Origin: Trichomonas vaginalis G3
Taxonomy: Eukaryota; Parabasalia; Trichomonadida; Trichomonadidae
Assembly (NCBI RefSeq): GCF_026262505.1
Contig: NC_067208.1
Coordinates: 20,252,153 to 20,316,152 of the forward strand
Length of the DNA: 64,000 bases
Reading direction: 5' to 3'
Shown: positions 10,383 through 20,305 of the stretch, one piece after another
Layout: each line of letters opens with the position of its first letter
How positions within the stretch are numbered: the first letter of the stretch is position 1
Notes under the pieces: model-generated
The model's input: only the letters and a program-made list of their open reading frames with translations
Database searches by the model: none
Told to the model about the DNA's origin: nothing
Program-made: the position numbers and the translations under genes

Positions 10383-11258
10383 TCAAGCTTGACTTTTTAC
10401 AATTTGAACTTTGTTCGCGTAGATATGAATTCTGAAAGAAGTATGAGGGTCTTGTATGACTTTATACTTCTCCCATAGTTCATGTCTGTCAAACTTACCT
10501 GCCATGGACTCTTTCATAAGTTCCATGAAATCGTCTTCGGACAATCCGGGGAAAAGTATAATGTCAGTAAGTATTCTTTTAACATCCTTACTTAAACTCT
10601 TGGCTGTCTGTACACATATTACGACTGAAATGTTAAAGTGTCTGAGCTTCTTAAGAATTCGACACATGTCTTGTTCTCTATTCTTTAACAAAGGATGAGA
10701 GGCGAAATCATCTAAGATAAGAAGACATCTGTGAGGGTAAGTCTTCCAATCGTAAGATTGCAATTTCTTCGAAATGTATTCTATCTCTTTCTGTTTGTTT
10801 CTGAAGTGTTTCTTCTCTAATATTCTCTGCATTTCCTCATTTGGGTCTTTAAACTTCGAATTTATATACTCATTTATAGCATTATACTTCAAAACTCTTC
10901 TTTGGTACTTCTTTATCCAATCCAACAACTCAGTATCCTTTATACATACTAACTTAGACTTCTTTATAATATCTTTGAACGAATTGACGGTTTGGTCAAA
11001 ATGACCCGAAGTACTACAAATGACTACTAACTCATAGAATGGGTTCTTCTCATCTAGTTCTTGTTGTTGTGCAGCCATTTTAAGATAAGTGAAAGTCTTA
11101 CCAGACCCAGGTGGTGCAATTAGACCTGTTATACCATTCTGAGCAAATAAGAACTTGTCATGTATGGGTTTTATCTGAGCATTTTCCAACTTCCTCTTGT
11201 TCTTATTTAAAACATTCTCAAATTTTTTGTCAATGTCAGCAAACTTTTTTTCTAACAT
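10383..11258 (-). CDS. Genome-packaging ATPase (A32/FtsK-HerA type), copy B
   Basis: 291 residues from the ATG at 11258. The frame stays open to 11360, but that part lies antisense to a gene starting at 11295, and the A/T-rich 36-base spacer fits an inner start. Walker A is APPGSGKT (48-55), Walker B LLILDD (179-184) and a sensor-like Gln sits in VVICVQT (near 217). This matches the packaging ATPase of Polintons, adenovirus-like and nucleocytoplasmic viruses, which drives DNA into preformed capsids. The frame is whole. Copy C has the same gene at 51657-52532. No helicase or recombinase domain is present, which supports packaging over repair. Confidence 0.85.
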   Translation of the reverse strand: MLEKKFADIDKKFENVLNKNKRKLENAQIKPIHDKFLFAQNGITGLIAPPGSGKTFTYLKMAAQQQELDEKNPFYELVVICSTSGHFDQTVNSFKDIIKKSKLVCIKDTELLDWIKKYQRRVLKYNAINEYINSKFKDPNEEMQRILEKKHFRNKQKEIEYISKKLQSYDWKTYPHRCLLILDDFASHPLLKNREQDMCRILKKLRHFNISVVICVQTAKSLSKDVKRILTDIILFPGLSEDDFMELMKESMAGKFDRHELWEKYKVIQDPHTSFRIHIYANKVQIVKSQA

Positions 11259-11294
11259 ATTTTTAGAAAAATTAAAATTTTTATCTTTTAGAAA
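11259..11294. promoter_or_regulatory. 36-bp bidirectional spacer/promoter
   Basis: Pure A/T-rich spacer between the divergent packaging ATPase and the 152-residue gene. The same 36-base spacing is kept in copy C (51621-51656). Both promoters must fit here or inside the neighbours' coding sequence. Confidence 0.5.
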
Positions 11295-11753
11295 ATGTCT
11301 AGCGATTTCGCTATCTATATTCGAGACAAGCTTTTCGACAGCAAAACATCTGTCGACCATAAAATCTTACATAGTGTAAACAAGAAAGGTGAATTTGTTC
11401 TAAAGTTCTGTTTCTGGGAATATGACAAGAACCATAAAACATTAAGCAGAGCAGTCTTAAAATTTGTCAATGACAGACTTGTTGACAGAGATGACGCCTC
11501 TTGGAGAGATGAAGTCCAACAAAACTTCTTAGAATGCAAAGAAGACACATGCGCTGTTCTTGAAGATGAAATAGAAAACAGAATAGATGAGCTATTAAAG
11601 GACAAAGAACTTTTACAAAAATATGGTTCGGAGAAATTTGACATAACTCCACCAGAAAAGAAGAAGAGAGAAAATAAAGAAAAGAAAGTAGAAGAAGAGA
11701 AGAAAGAACCTGAACCAGAGCCAGTTCCACCGAAGAAGAAATTTGACATGTAA
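11295..11753 (+). CDS. Unknown protein with charged tail, copy B
   Basis: 152 residues, frame whole, opening MSSDFAIYIRDKLFDSK. The globular N-terminal two-thirds is followed by a Lys/Glu/Pro-rich tail ending in KKKFDM. Diverges from the packaging ATPase and converges on the 139-residue gene, 16 bases away. No family recognised. Conserved in copy C, where the tail length differs by a few residues. A small virion or DNA-associated protein is possible but unsupported. Confidence 0.65.
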   Translation: MSSDFAIYIRDKLFDSKTSVDHKILHSVNKKGEFVLKFCFWEYDKNHKTLSRAVLKFVNDRLVDRDDASWRDEVQQNFLECKEDTCAVLEDEIENRIDELLKDKELLQKYGSEKFDITPPEKKKRENKEKKVEEEKKEPEPEPVPPKKKFDM

Positions 11754-11769
11754 AAATAAAATTTTATTT
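11754..11769. terminator. Shared tail-to-tail palindrome
   Basis: AAATAAAATTTTATTT, a perfect 16-bp palindrome filling the space between two convergent stop codons. It gives each strand a stop followed by A-rich sequence, so it may serve as 3'-end signal for both genes. Confidence 0.45.
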
Positions 11770-12189
11770 TTAGAACATTTCTGGGTCAATGTCAATGTTC
11801 TCTTCCTCTTTAGGAGCAAACACCGGCTTAGACTCTAAAATCTTTTTACCCAACTTACCTTGAACTTCAACTATCTTAGACTCATAATATTCATAGTCGT
11901 CTGTCTTCTTTGGTTCATAAGGTATAACAAGTTTGTATGTTTTGCCTTCTTTAAGGTTTGAAAACCTTCTGTCAAAACTTTCTTTGACTGTTAACAAACC
12001 TTCTATGTCTAAGTCTTCAAATTTCGCACCATTTTTAGTCACAATAGCAAACTTAACTGGTTCGATGTTCCAAACTTTGCTGAATGAAGACTTTTCAAAA
12101 TGGTAGAAGTAAACATTCAAATATGTGAATGGGTCTAGTTCTTCTTTAAGTCCTGACATGTACTTGTTTACTGAGATGAATTTCGTCAT
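11770..12189 (-). CDS. Conserved Polinton protein (139 residues), copy B
   Basis: Whole frame of 139 residues starting MTKFISVNKYM after a TTTTTTATCCGATAGAAAAG leader. It has a distant counterpart in element D (40473-40952): both open with KF-[IV]-[ST]-VN and have a VYF strand about 25 residues in and an acidic C-terminus. Conservation across two very different lineages implies a core role, in replication or virion. No motif known to me. Confidence 0.65.
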   Translation of the reverse strand: MTKFISVNKYMSGLKEELDPFTYLNVYFYHFEKSSFSKVWNIEPVKFAIVTKNGAKFEDLDIEGLLTVKESFDRRFSNLKEGKTYKLVIPYEPKKTDDYEYYESKIVEVQGKLGKKILESKPVFAPKEEENIDIDPEMF

Positions 12190-12225
12190 CTTTTCTATCG
12201 GATAAAAAAATATTTTTTTTTAAAT

Positions 12226-13461
12226 TTACTCAGAAAAATTTTTCTTTGTATATACACCATTCTGTACGTCTAAAAGACTTTTGACATTTGCCAAGAATGT
12301 TCGTTTAGACGCTGTCATATAACCATATTCTTGACAATATTGTTTATACGAATCGTACAATGACCTTTCATCTAAACACTCAAAGTCAGTTTCATCTATG
12401 AACAGTTCATATACACTCTTGTTTGCTTCTAACAATGTTTGTCTCTCTTCGGTATGTGGAATTTGTCTTGGATTGAACTTAGAAATATCTAATGTCATGA
12501 AATATGAGAACAAGTGGTTGTAAAAGTCAGATGTCAAAGTTTCTGCTAAGTCGTCAAAATATTCTGTATCTTGCATATGAGAATCTGACGTTCTGACAAC
12601 TACATATCTTCTGTCAGAACTTTCTAACTTCATCGGAACAGCATTGTTTGAAACCATAATGAAGTTTGCAACATTCTCACAAACTCTTTGGTCTTTATAC
12701 TTTCTTTCAACAACTCCAACTTTGTCTGTTATAAGACTCTTCAAAGCATCTGAGTTCAAAATTTTTGTTGTATCTATACTTTGAAGTTCGTTACATACTA
12801 TAAGTTTCATATTCTCTATTGAAGAGTTAAATTTACCGCAGATGTTTTCTAAGTTTGTCATATTAGGGTTCGAATAACCTTCTAACAGTTTGCATAAGAT
12901 ATCTGTAAAGAAAGTATTCTTACCTGTTCCTTGTTTTCCAATTATAATGAGAGCAGTTTCATTTTTAGCACTTGGATGTTGTAAGATGTTTGCAAACCAA
13001 CATAAGATATACTCATAAACCTTTTCGTTTCCATTGCATATAATTTCTTTGACATGGTCTAACCAAGCTTCTATAATATTTTCTTTCCATTCTACTTGTT
13101 CGTATTTATATCCAGTGAAGATAGAATAGAAGTTTGGAGATGGTGTATAGAACTTTATACCACGAACTGAAAAATCTTCAAGTTTTGACAATAAGATATC
13201 CCAAGCATCTAACATCTTCATGCCAACTTGTACGACTTTTATTTTCTTAAGTTTCTGTCTACATTCTTGTTCTGAAACTATTGTTGCTCTTGGTTTGTTA
13301 AAGACAACATCCCATTCTTTCATAACATAACATTCTGGGGCAGAGTCGACATAAATGACTAAACGTTTCAAATTCTCGACTGCTTTGTTATAGTCTCTAA
13401 ATGGACACATATTTCTGAATGCTTGGAAGTCATAAAAATCTGAAACATCTATTCTGTACAT
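12226..13461 (-). CDS. SF3 (D5-like) helicase, copy B
   Basis: 411 residues, frame whole. Superfamily 3 signatures: Walker A GKQGTGKN (175-182), Walker B LIVCNE (220-225), motif C NFIMVSNN (267-274) and an arginine pair in SSDRRYVVV (284-285). The stretch before Walker A is the D5_N-type region. SF3 helicases unwind viral and Polinton replication origins as hexamers. Unlike the 760-residue D protein, there is no primase domain in front. The 28-base spacer from the penton-like gene is an A/T tract used in all copies (AAAAATATTTTTTTTAT, then TATAAAAATG). The same gene is whole in C. Confidence 0.85.
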   Translation of the reverse strand: MYRIDVSDFYDFQAFRNMCPFRDYNKAVENLKRLVIYVDSAPECYVMKEWDVVFNKPRATIVSEQECRQKLKKIKVVQVGMKMLDAWDILLSKLEDFSVRGIKFYTPSPNFYSIFTGYKYEQVEWKENIIEAWLDHVKEIICNGNEKVYEYILCWFANILQHPSAKNETALIIIGKQGTGKNTFFTDILCKLLEGYSNPNMTNLENICGKFNSSIENMKLIVCNELQSIDTTKILNSDALKSLITDKVGVVERKYKDQRVCENVANFIMVSNNAVPMKLESSDRRYVVVRTSDSHMQDTEYFDDLAETLTSDFYNHLFSYFMTLDISKFNPRQIPHTEERQTLLEANKSVYELFIDETDFECLDERSLYDSYKQYCQEYGYMTASKRTFLANVKSLLDVQNGVYTKKNFSE

Positions 13462-13489
13462 TTTTATAAAAATAAAAAAAATATTTTTT
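13462..13489 (-). promoter_or_regulatory. A/T-tract promoter before helicase
   Basis: Reads as a T-run, then TATTTTTATAAAA, into the ATG. A near-identical tract precedes the helicase of A and C, the 139-residue gene and the PolB locus ending at 60189, so it is a family-wide promoter type. Confidence 0.5.
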
Positions 13490-14290
13490 TTATTCTTGAA
13501 CCATTTCCTGTTCCATTTGTTGCATTTGTTGTTCTTGAGCTATTTGTTGTTGAAGTTGTTCTTGTAATACAATACTTTCACCAGTTGCATCTTCCAATTC
13601 GAAACTTTCTGCCGTCATTGACAAATACATAGGACATAAAAGTTTTACAGGAACAAAGTTTGCGTCAACTAATGTCAACGTTATACTTGCCAAAGTGTTT
13701 GAGTTCACTAAGGTTGAAAATTCTGCATTCGAATGAACAATAGGCAAACCAGCAGAGAAAGTATTGTTTATACGCATAAGTATCTTTTGGTCATAATAGT
13801 TTCTGTCGACATTCGAATAACACTTTGAACCTAAGTTTGAAACAATATATAAGATTGGTGTGCTTAATGTCAATGGAATAGACATTCCTTGTATGACACC
13901 TTTTCCTGTTATAGGAAACTGTTGGTAGTAAAAACCAGAAATAAGTTTTGTATTATAGCTCATATCGTTTATAGTAAACTCAGTCGGACATCCAAACATA
14001 ATGAAACCTGCTCTAGTTGCAGCACATGTTACACCCGTACTTAAAGTATTAAATAAGTCAACAAAACCTGTTGGTGGTATATCTGAATAAATATCTTCAA
14101 AGGAGTATTTTTTACCATTCACAACAATAAAGTCTTCTGGTGTCAAAAGAGCAAAACAGGCTTTAGTCGTCATTGTGTTTAAGGTTAGTTTACAATATCG
14201 TCCTTGAGGACTTTGTAAGTTTGTTGTTATAGAATTATATGACTCGGGGTTTTTAGTCGTAATAGTATAAACCATTATGTCTTCTGCCAT
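13490..14290 (-). CDS. Penton-like minor capsid candidate, copy B
   Basis: 266 residues, frame whole, starting MAEDIMVYTITTKNP. Rich in short beta-strand-like segments. The last third reads ITLTLVDANFVPVKL, a pattern shared with a decayed D gene at 34060-34740, then a Gln/Glu-rich tail. Size, beta-rich nature and position next to the capsid and CCG genes fit the single-jelly-roll penton of Polintons, but that fold cannot be shown by eye. Start and stop of the preceding CCG gene nearly touch (4-base gap). Confidence 0.5.
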   Translation of the reverse strand: MAEDIMVYTITTKNPESYNSITTNLQSPQGRYCKLTLNTMTTKACFALLTPEDFIVVNGKKYSFEDIYSDIPPTGFVDLFNTLSTGVTCAATRAGFIMFGCPTEFTINDMSYNTKLISGFYYQQFPITGKGVIQGMSIPLTLSTPILYIVSNLGSKCYSNVDRNYYDQKILMRINNTFSAGLPIVHSNAEFSTLVNSNTLASITLTLVDANFVPVKLLCPMYLSMTAESFELEDATGESIVLQEQLQQQIAQEQQMQQMEQEMVQE

Positions 14291-14294
14291 TTAC

Positions 14295-14873
14295 TTAGCA
14301 AATAAATTTTAATGAAATGTTGTGGTCGTCAAATATTTTTATAACGTCCGGGAAACTATATTTTAAGTTCAACGTTTCACCTCCTTTCATAACGTATATC
14401 TTGTCAATGGCATTATATGAAACACCACAGCAACTAATGTCGGGTTCTATTTCTTTGATGTTTATATCGTCTGCCTCTGTCAAAAGTTTCAATAGTTCTT
14501 TCAAAACTTCATGAGGTGCAATGACATATGAGTTCACTTTTACAGGGTTGTGTTCGACCAAGTTTAACATTATACCTAAAGCTTGACAAATCTTCTCCTG
14601 AGTTTGAAGTTTGTCTTTCAGTTGTTGGTAGTCGTTTCGAATATCTGCAACAGAACTTAAGTCTCTGTTAACTTCAGGATATGTTGGTTCTTTTACAGGA
14701 ACAATTGTTATACCATCTTCGTCTTCGTATGGTTTCCCCACTTCAACATCTCTGTCTTTGACATTGACAATAACACTTTGACTGTTTGTTTGAGTTGGTG
14801 AATTTAACTTCACATCTGCCACCGCCATTAAACCTTTTGAAACACTTACGCTTCTATTTTTCGGAAATGACAT
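14295..14873 (-). CDS. Conserved CCG-motif protein, copy B
   Basis: 192 residues from MSFPKNRSVSVS. The frame is open further upstream, but this start matches C and lies directly beside the divergent gene's leader. A low-complexity N-terminal third is followed by a helical region (QALGIMLNLVEHN), a central CCG motif (SCCGVSYN), and IDKIYVMKGGETLNLKYS. Element D's 249-residue protein repeats this layout, with DEVSCCGTV at the same place. Unknown function. It is one of very few genes common to both lineages, so probably structural or assembly-related. Confidence 0.65.
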   Translation of the reverse strand: MSFPKNRSVSVSKGLMAVADVKLNSPTQTNSQSVIVNVKDRDVEVGKPYEDEDGITIVPVKEPTYPEVNRDLSSVADIRNDYQQLKDKLQTQEKICQALGIMLNLVEHNPVKVNSYVIAPHEVLKELLKLLTEADDINIKEIEPDISCCGVSYNAIDKIYVMKGGETLNLKYSFPDVIKIFDDHNISLKFIC

Positions 14874-14891
14874 TTTACTTAGAATAAAAAT
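14874..14891. promoter_or_regulatory. 18-bp bidirectional spacer
   Basis: Only 18 bases (TTTACTTAGAATAAAAAT-like) separate the divergent CCG and MDAFE starts. Copy C keeps exactly 18 (48023-48040) and A has 19. Confidence 0.5.
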
Positions 14892-15311
14892 ATGGACGCA
14901 TTCGAGTATCTCTTCGAATTGAAGCAAAACAAAGTTTACACACACAAACAATACAAATACATTGACAGAATAGTTCTTTACACAAACAATGGTAAATGTT
15001 ATAGAATAGCAGTCTTTGCTGAACCTAAATATTTTCATAAAGCAAAGAAAGTTGGTATAACTGAAATGGTGAAAGTTCTTGAAGCAGACAAAAATATAAC
15101 AACAAAACTGACCGATATTACTAAAGGAAAGTTTATAATACAATATTATGTCAAAACAGGTGTCATAACTATTTACGATGGTGAGAAAAGTGTCAAAGAA
15201 CAACTTACTGACCTGCTGCCAAAATCTGCTCGATGGAAGCTGTCGTTATGCCAATCTGAGGAGCCCCAGCAGGTTTCATCGAACGAATCTTCAAAAGAGC
15301 ATCTTCCGTGA
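14892..15311 (+). CDS. Antisense small gene overlapping capsid 3' end, copy B
   Basis: 139 residues, frame whole, opening MDAFEYLFELKQNK. The first 90 residues look globular (RIVLYTNNGKCYRIAVF, then EPKYFHKAKKVGITEM). The final 36 codons lie antisense to the end of the capsid gene, an overlap of 107 bases. The tail composition is constrained by the capsid frame. No family recognised. Broken in A and C. Confidence 0.6.
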   Translation: MDAFEYLFELKQNKVYTHKQYKYIDRIVLYTNNGKCYRIAVFAEPKYFHKAKKVGITEMVKVLEADKNITTKLTDITKGKFIIQYYVKTGVITIYDGEKSVKEQLTDLLPKSARWKLSLCQSEEPQQVSSNESSKEHLP

Positions 15312-16812
15312 AAAGTGCTATTGGTTTTGTAAACTTCTTTGCTCTCAATTCATCTGGACCGTCTCTGTCACCAGTATATTGTATTTGTACAGTACCAACA
15401 GTTGAAATACCACCCATAAAGTCTTCTGAGTCAGCAAATGGAATGCCAAGCCAAAAGTTTGAACGGTCTCCATTTGTATATTGAGTTTTTTGACCTCCTG
15501 TATGAGTCCATACTTTCACATATGGCATAATAGAACTTTGCATTTCAGGGTTAATGGTTGTTGTGAAGTTGTTGTTAAAGTTCATAGCATCTAATGTCAA
15601 GTTGTATGACCTCATATCTTCAACTGTAGAATATTCTTCTCTTGGATAATATTTGCCATCTATGTTTATATGATATTTAATACCAGGGTTGTAGAAACAA
15701 GAATAGTCATTTATAGTTCGTCTGAACAGTACAAACATAGTATCTGCATGTTTCATTGCAGTTGTTAAAGCAATATCTGTTCTTGCACCTGGGTCAGCAC
15801 TTTGGTTTCCAACTTCACCTGCAAAGTCTTTGACAGATATTTGGTGTATAGGGAACATAAGTGGAACTGCAATATATTTGGCAGCTAAAGCATTTGAAAT
15901 ATCTGGGTCCAACATATAGACTGCAAGTCTGCTTTCTATTCTCTTGCATTCAAACTTTTCGCATGTAAACTTAACTGGGTCCCAAGCAGTTCCAGCAGCA
16001 TTGAAATAATAGTTTACTTCATTGTTGAAGTTTGAGAAACCAAAGTCTAAGTCAACTTTGTCTTTGCAAAAGTCGGCGAATGACGTTTGATTTGTTCCCT
16101 TTACGTCTGTAAGAGTGAATGGGTCTTGTGTTGGTGCAATGACTAAGTTATTTTTGCTTGGAGTAAGTTCGATAGAAATTTTTCCTGCCCAGTTTGGCAA
16201 GTATCTTAAAAACCTGAAGATGAGGAAAGATGACAAAGGAACTCTAAGTTTCAGTTTTACTTTAGTGGCAGCAGTTCCATCTGAACCAGAAAGGTTAACA
16301 TAAACTCCTGGAACGTTAGGGTCAAGTCTTCTTATTTTTTCAATATTTGCATACTGGTCTGTTTGTTCTCTAGCTTGTGGTTGTACTGAGTTTCTCAAAG
16401 CGAACCATTCATAGTTTGCCCATGTTACTGTTTGAACTAAGTCAGGGTTAGAATATATCTTATATCCCATGAAAACTTCTGGAGCATATTGGTATCCGAC
16501 ATAGAAAATTCCATTGCAACCTTTCTTGTCAGACAACTTGGCAGAAGGTTTTATTTCAATGTCTTGTTCCACGTATAAGAATGAGTTGTCAATAGAAATA
16601 ATATGAAACCTGTCGCAAGCAATATCTACTGTTGTTGAAGAACCTTCTCCAAACTCACCTACGTTTCCATAAGAAACAGCAGTTGTATATTCGTAAGTTC
16701 CAGGAACTATTTCTGACCTTCTAATGGCATTGTCGCATTCGTTATACCATTCGGAAACATTTCCATTCATAGCATCCAAAACTGTTGGCGTTATATTCTG
16801 AGCGGCGTACAT
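15205..16812 (-). CDS. Major capsid protein, copy B
   Basis: 535 residues, frame looks whole, starting MYAAQNITPTVLDAMNG 32 bases after the large coiled-coil gene. Many beta segments. Middle and C-terminal parts (LRNSVQPQAREQ, KYHINIDGKYYPREEY, NLTLDAMNFNNNF) resemble Polinton double-jelly-roll capsid proteins, in which a dimeric jelly roll builds pseudo-hexagonal capsomers. Its neighbours (packaging ATPase, penton-like) support this. A and C copies are broken. The capsid protein of element D (37860-39498) is so different that the two cannot be aligned by eye. Confidence 0.75.
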   Translation of the reverse strand: MYAAQNITPTVLDAMNGNVSEWYNECDNAIRRSEIVPGTYEYTTAVSYGNVGEFGEGSSTTVDIACDRFHIISIDNSFLYVEQDIEIKPSAKLSDKKGCNGIFYVGYQYAPEVFMGYKIYSNPDLVQTVTWANYEWFALRNSVQPQAREQTDQYANIEKIRRLDPNVPGVYVNLSGSDGTAATKVKLKLRVPLSSFLIFRFLRYLPNWAGKISIELTPSKNNLVIAPTQDPFTLTDVKGTNQTSFADFCKDKVDLDFGFSNFNNEVNYYFNAAGTAWDPVKFTCEKFECKRIESRLAVYMLDPDISNALAAKYIAVPLMFPIHQISVKDFAGEVGNQSADPGARTDIALTTAMKHADTMFVLFRRTINDYSCFYNPGIKYHINIDGKYYPREEYSTVEDMRSYNLTLDAMNFNNNFTTTINPEMQSSIMPYVKVWTHTGGQKTQYTNGDRSNFWLGIPFADSEDFMGGISTVGTVQIQYTGDRDGPDELRAKKFTKPIALFTEDALLKIRSMKPAGAPQIGITTASIEQILAAGQ

Positions 16813-16844
16813 TTCATATGGGTAAAAATATAGAATAGTTGGAT

Positions 16845-19800
16845 TTATATATCATAATAGAACCCACTCGGACAAAGCTTTACTTTCTTCCTGACTGAGT
16901 TTTTAACTCTTCTTTTTCCTTCATTGCCACTACTTTCACTAGATGAAGTTACTTCTTCACTACTTTCACTTTGTTCTACTCTTCTCTTCTTCTTTGGTGT
17001 CGCTTTTGGTAACTTGCCCTCTGCTTCAAGTTGTTGCATCTTTGCCTCATGTTCACCTAGTATGTTGTAAATTTCCCATGTCCTTTTTGCCTTTGGGCTC
17101 TGGTCGCCCATCTCAGGTAACCTATATCCTAGAAAGATTTTGTCATAGTTTGTATTTGAGTCTTCGCGTATTGTTTGCATGACTCTTTCCTGAGTTTCCG
17201 GTTCAAGCTCTTCAAACAGAGCTTGTCCATATGGAATAAGCTCGTTTCCAAATATATGTTTTTGTAGCCATTCTGGTTTTCTTTCCATGTTACCAATAAT
17301 ATCTTTTGTGAATGGGAAAGCTTTTACCCAACGTTTCAGTCTTGCGTCATTTATTTCTGTAGTTGGTTTTATTTTGTCACGGAACATGTTTTTCAATACT
17401 AACATTTCATTTGGTACTGTCCGTTTGAGTTTTCTTAAATATTCATCCCTTCTCAGTTCATTGTCTGCAAAGTAAGTTTTTATGACATTTTGCAAACTTT
17501 CGTTTGCAAGGTCATGTACAATAGGTTCTCTTCCTTCTTTCTCCCTAACTTTCTTTCTAAACTCTTCACCAAATATACCATCTCTATGGTTCTGTGTAGT
17601 TCTTTGAGATAAATGTTCTAGAACGTCAGGTGTTATATTTCCTTCAGCCATGTTCATTTCATACTGGTCCAAAATATCTGCATGTTTCATATCTTTCAAT
17701 GGCATTAAAGCCGCGCTGAAAATACCAGCTATATCTGGTTCACCATTCACTTCCATTGCGTCTACAACTTCTTGAATTGTGGTTGTAAGTTTATGAACCA
17801 CCTATCCGGATTAGCTTTATGACCCATCTCATTGTAGTTCCATAGTCTGCAGAAACAAAAGTAGGTTTGTTTCCATCTTGGTTAGGTTCTGAATGAACTT
17901 TAAACAATGTTTCATTTCTATATGTTTTGTTGAAATTTAACCTTTTTTTTCACCGAGTTCAGCCAAAGATTGAACGTTATATGGTCGTAAGTAAAAAGGA
18001 TTGTTGTATTTGCGTACATTTTCTTCAGTACTTCCATTCTATGCTGAATATTTTCATCTGGTGTTGGAGTCTTTTGTATGTCGGTGAAAATTTTTCGATA
18101 TTCTTCTACTATGTCAGCCGAATTTTTCTTAGACTCTTGGAAAGATTCCATATTCTCCGCATACTCTTGTTGAGGGTCAAGATTTTTCGGCTGTTCCAAA
18201 TCTTCATCTAGTTCTGTGAAGTTAGTTTCCAAAGGAGGGACTTGTTCGTTTCCTTCAGGCTCTTCTAGCTGTTGTTGCTGAACTATTTCTTCCATGTCTG
18301 GTTGTATCTGAACTTCTTCCTGTGGAGTTTCTTGTACCTCATCTGCTGGCATTTCATATATTCCGAGACCGTTTTTAACAAGTTCCCTATCTAAGTCATC
18401 CGGACTCATAAACCTTTCTTCTTTCGTTCCGTCTCTATTTTTTACGCGTTTCATGAAGAGAGTTGAATTATCATTTAGCTCTGACACCAAATATCTCGGA
18501 GTAAATTCATTCATGTCATTTGGATGATATGCTATTAAATCATATCCCTTAGCGAGATTGTATTTTCCAGGTTTGAAATTATATCCCATTTGGTGCTGAA
18601 CCATAAAGCTAAATAGGTTCGGGTCAGTATTTCCTTCCTTGAACTTTCTAATAGCTTCTTTATATCTGTCACTAAAGTCAAGAGTATCTGGGTAACCATA
18701 ATCTTCCTTAAGCATTTTTAAGAATTCTTGGTTTCCTTTTTCTCTACTTCTTTTATGTCCTTGCTCTGTTTGTGGTTGTTGTTGTGCTGGATTTTGAACT
18801 GTTGGTTGTTGTTGTGGTGCTGGATTTTGAACTGTTGGTTGTTGTGTTGGTTGTTGTTGCTGTGCAGGGTTTTGAACTGTTGGTTGCTGTGCTGGGTTTT
18901 GAACTGTTGGTTGTTGTGTTGGTTTTGGTGCATGCCTGTGTCTGTGTCCATGTGACGATGTAAATGTTTTAGGTAGTCCTGGTGCAGGTGCTTCTCTTGG
19001 AGGGTTTGGTGGTATATAAGTTCCACTAGCTAGTATATAAGTTCCACCAGCTGGTATATAAGTTCCACCAGCTGGCACATATGTTCCATCTGCAGCATAA
19101 TGTCCTACCTGACTTTTCGTTTTTAAGAAAGCATTTACTAGGTCTGTTTTGGTCTGTTGTAACTCTTTTCTTGACTTTCCACAACAGCTGCTCTCACGGA
19201 GTCATAGGCACTTTGAACTGCCTGTCTCGTTGCTGCATCTGTTATTTTCGTCATATTTTGTGCTACTTCTCTTAACTCTTTGTCGAAACCTTCAGACTTC
19301 AGTTTCTTTCCAGATGAGAAGTCGTTCACTAGTTTACCTTACTATGAAGAGCTTCGAAGGCGTTCTTAAAGTCAGCATTCATTAAAGCTTCATTTGAACT
19401 GTCTTCATCCGCTTGTATTTTTGTCCTTATTGACCCTATAAGTTGGGCTGCTTTAGCGTTGGCTTGGGCATCTAACCAGTCATTATTAGCTTTTATATAT
19501 TCTGCGCTTTTCATTGCCTTTTGCATGGCTGCGTCGTTATTTTTACTTTCTTGTGCTAAGTTTTCATACTGTACGGTTTGGTTTGCAACTGTAAAAGTTT
19601 TTCTGCCTTTACATTTGCTTCAACTTCTTTTTATACTCATCGCTATCCATATATGTCTTCAGGGCTTTTGTTTTATCTCTTCATCTTTCAGTACTTTATA
19701 TTGAGTAGTATGGTTTTTCAAATTTATAACATCTTGTTCCATTTTTGCTACTTCTGCTGCTTTTTCTGACACTTTTTTCGCATATTCCTCTGTACTTAGT

Positions 19801-20213
19801 TCTTTCAGTTGTTCTTCTTTCTTCTTTTTCTCTACGTTTAACTCATTGAGTTTCTTTGTGTGTCTGTCATATTCTAGTTTCTTTTCGTTTTCACTTATTT
19901 GCTTCTGTATGTCTATGTTTGACTTTTTGACATCTGATATTTGATTTTTGAGTGAACTCAAATTCATTTGACTTTGAGGGTTATAGGCTGTTCCGTCTGC
20001 AGCTCCACCATAGCCTGCCATTTTCGCTAAAAGTGCCGCTCTTAAACCTCCACTCTGTGCACCAATAACTCGGTTTAAAAGCATAGGGTTGCTTGACATT
20101 TGTTGCAACATAGTGGGGTCATTCATCATTTGTTGTTGTGGTGTCAGTTTTACTATTGGATGTTTCAATGCTCCCTTCCTCTTACGTATATTCTTACGTA
20201 GCTTACGTGGCAT
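16845..20213 (-). pseudogene. Large coiled-coil/PQ-rich Polinton protein, copy B
   Basis: The first gene of copy B and its only clearly broken one (about five breaks). Same layout as copy A: basic N-terminus, coiled coil, GGTYIPA repeats, Pro/Gln linker, acidic middle, and a C-terminal Lys-rich end with a Ser/Glu cluster (SSEEVTSSSESSG) and KLCPSGFYYDI. The Pro/Gln linker has a different repeat count from A and C. Its leader ATACAAACATCTGTCA then TTCACTTAAA contains a TCACTT initiator-like site. Confidence 0.65.
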
Positions 20214-20305
20214 TTTAAGTGAAGTAAAAAACGGTTTTTGACAGATGTTTGTATGACACTTTTTGTTCAGCACAAAAAACTACTCGGTCAAAGTGTTGTC
20301 AGTTT

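Noticed and set aside
11258-11360. Upstream ATG for the packaging ATPase (also 51555-51657)
   Set aside because: The extension lies antisense to another gene, and choosing the inner ATG leaves the conserved 36-base A/T spacer as promoter for both.
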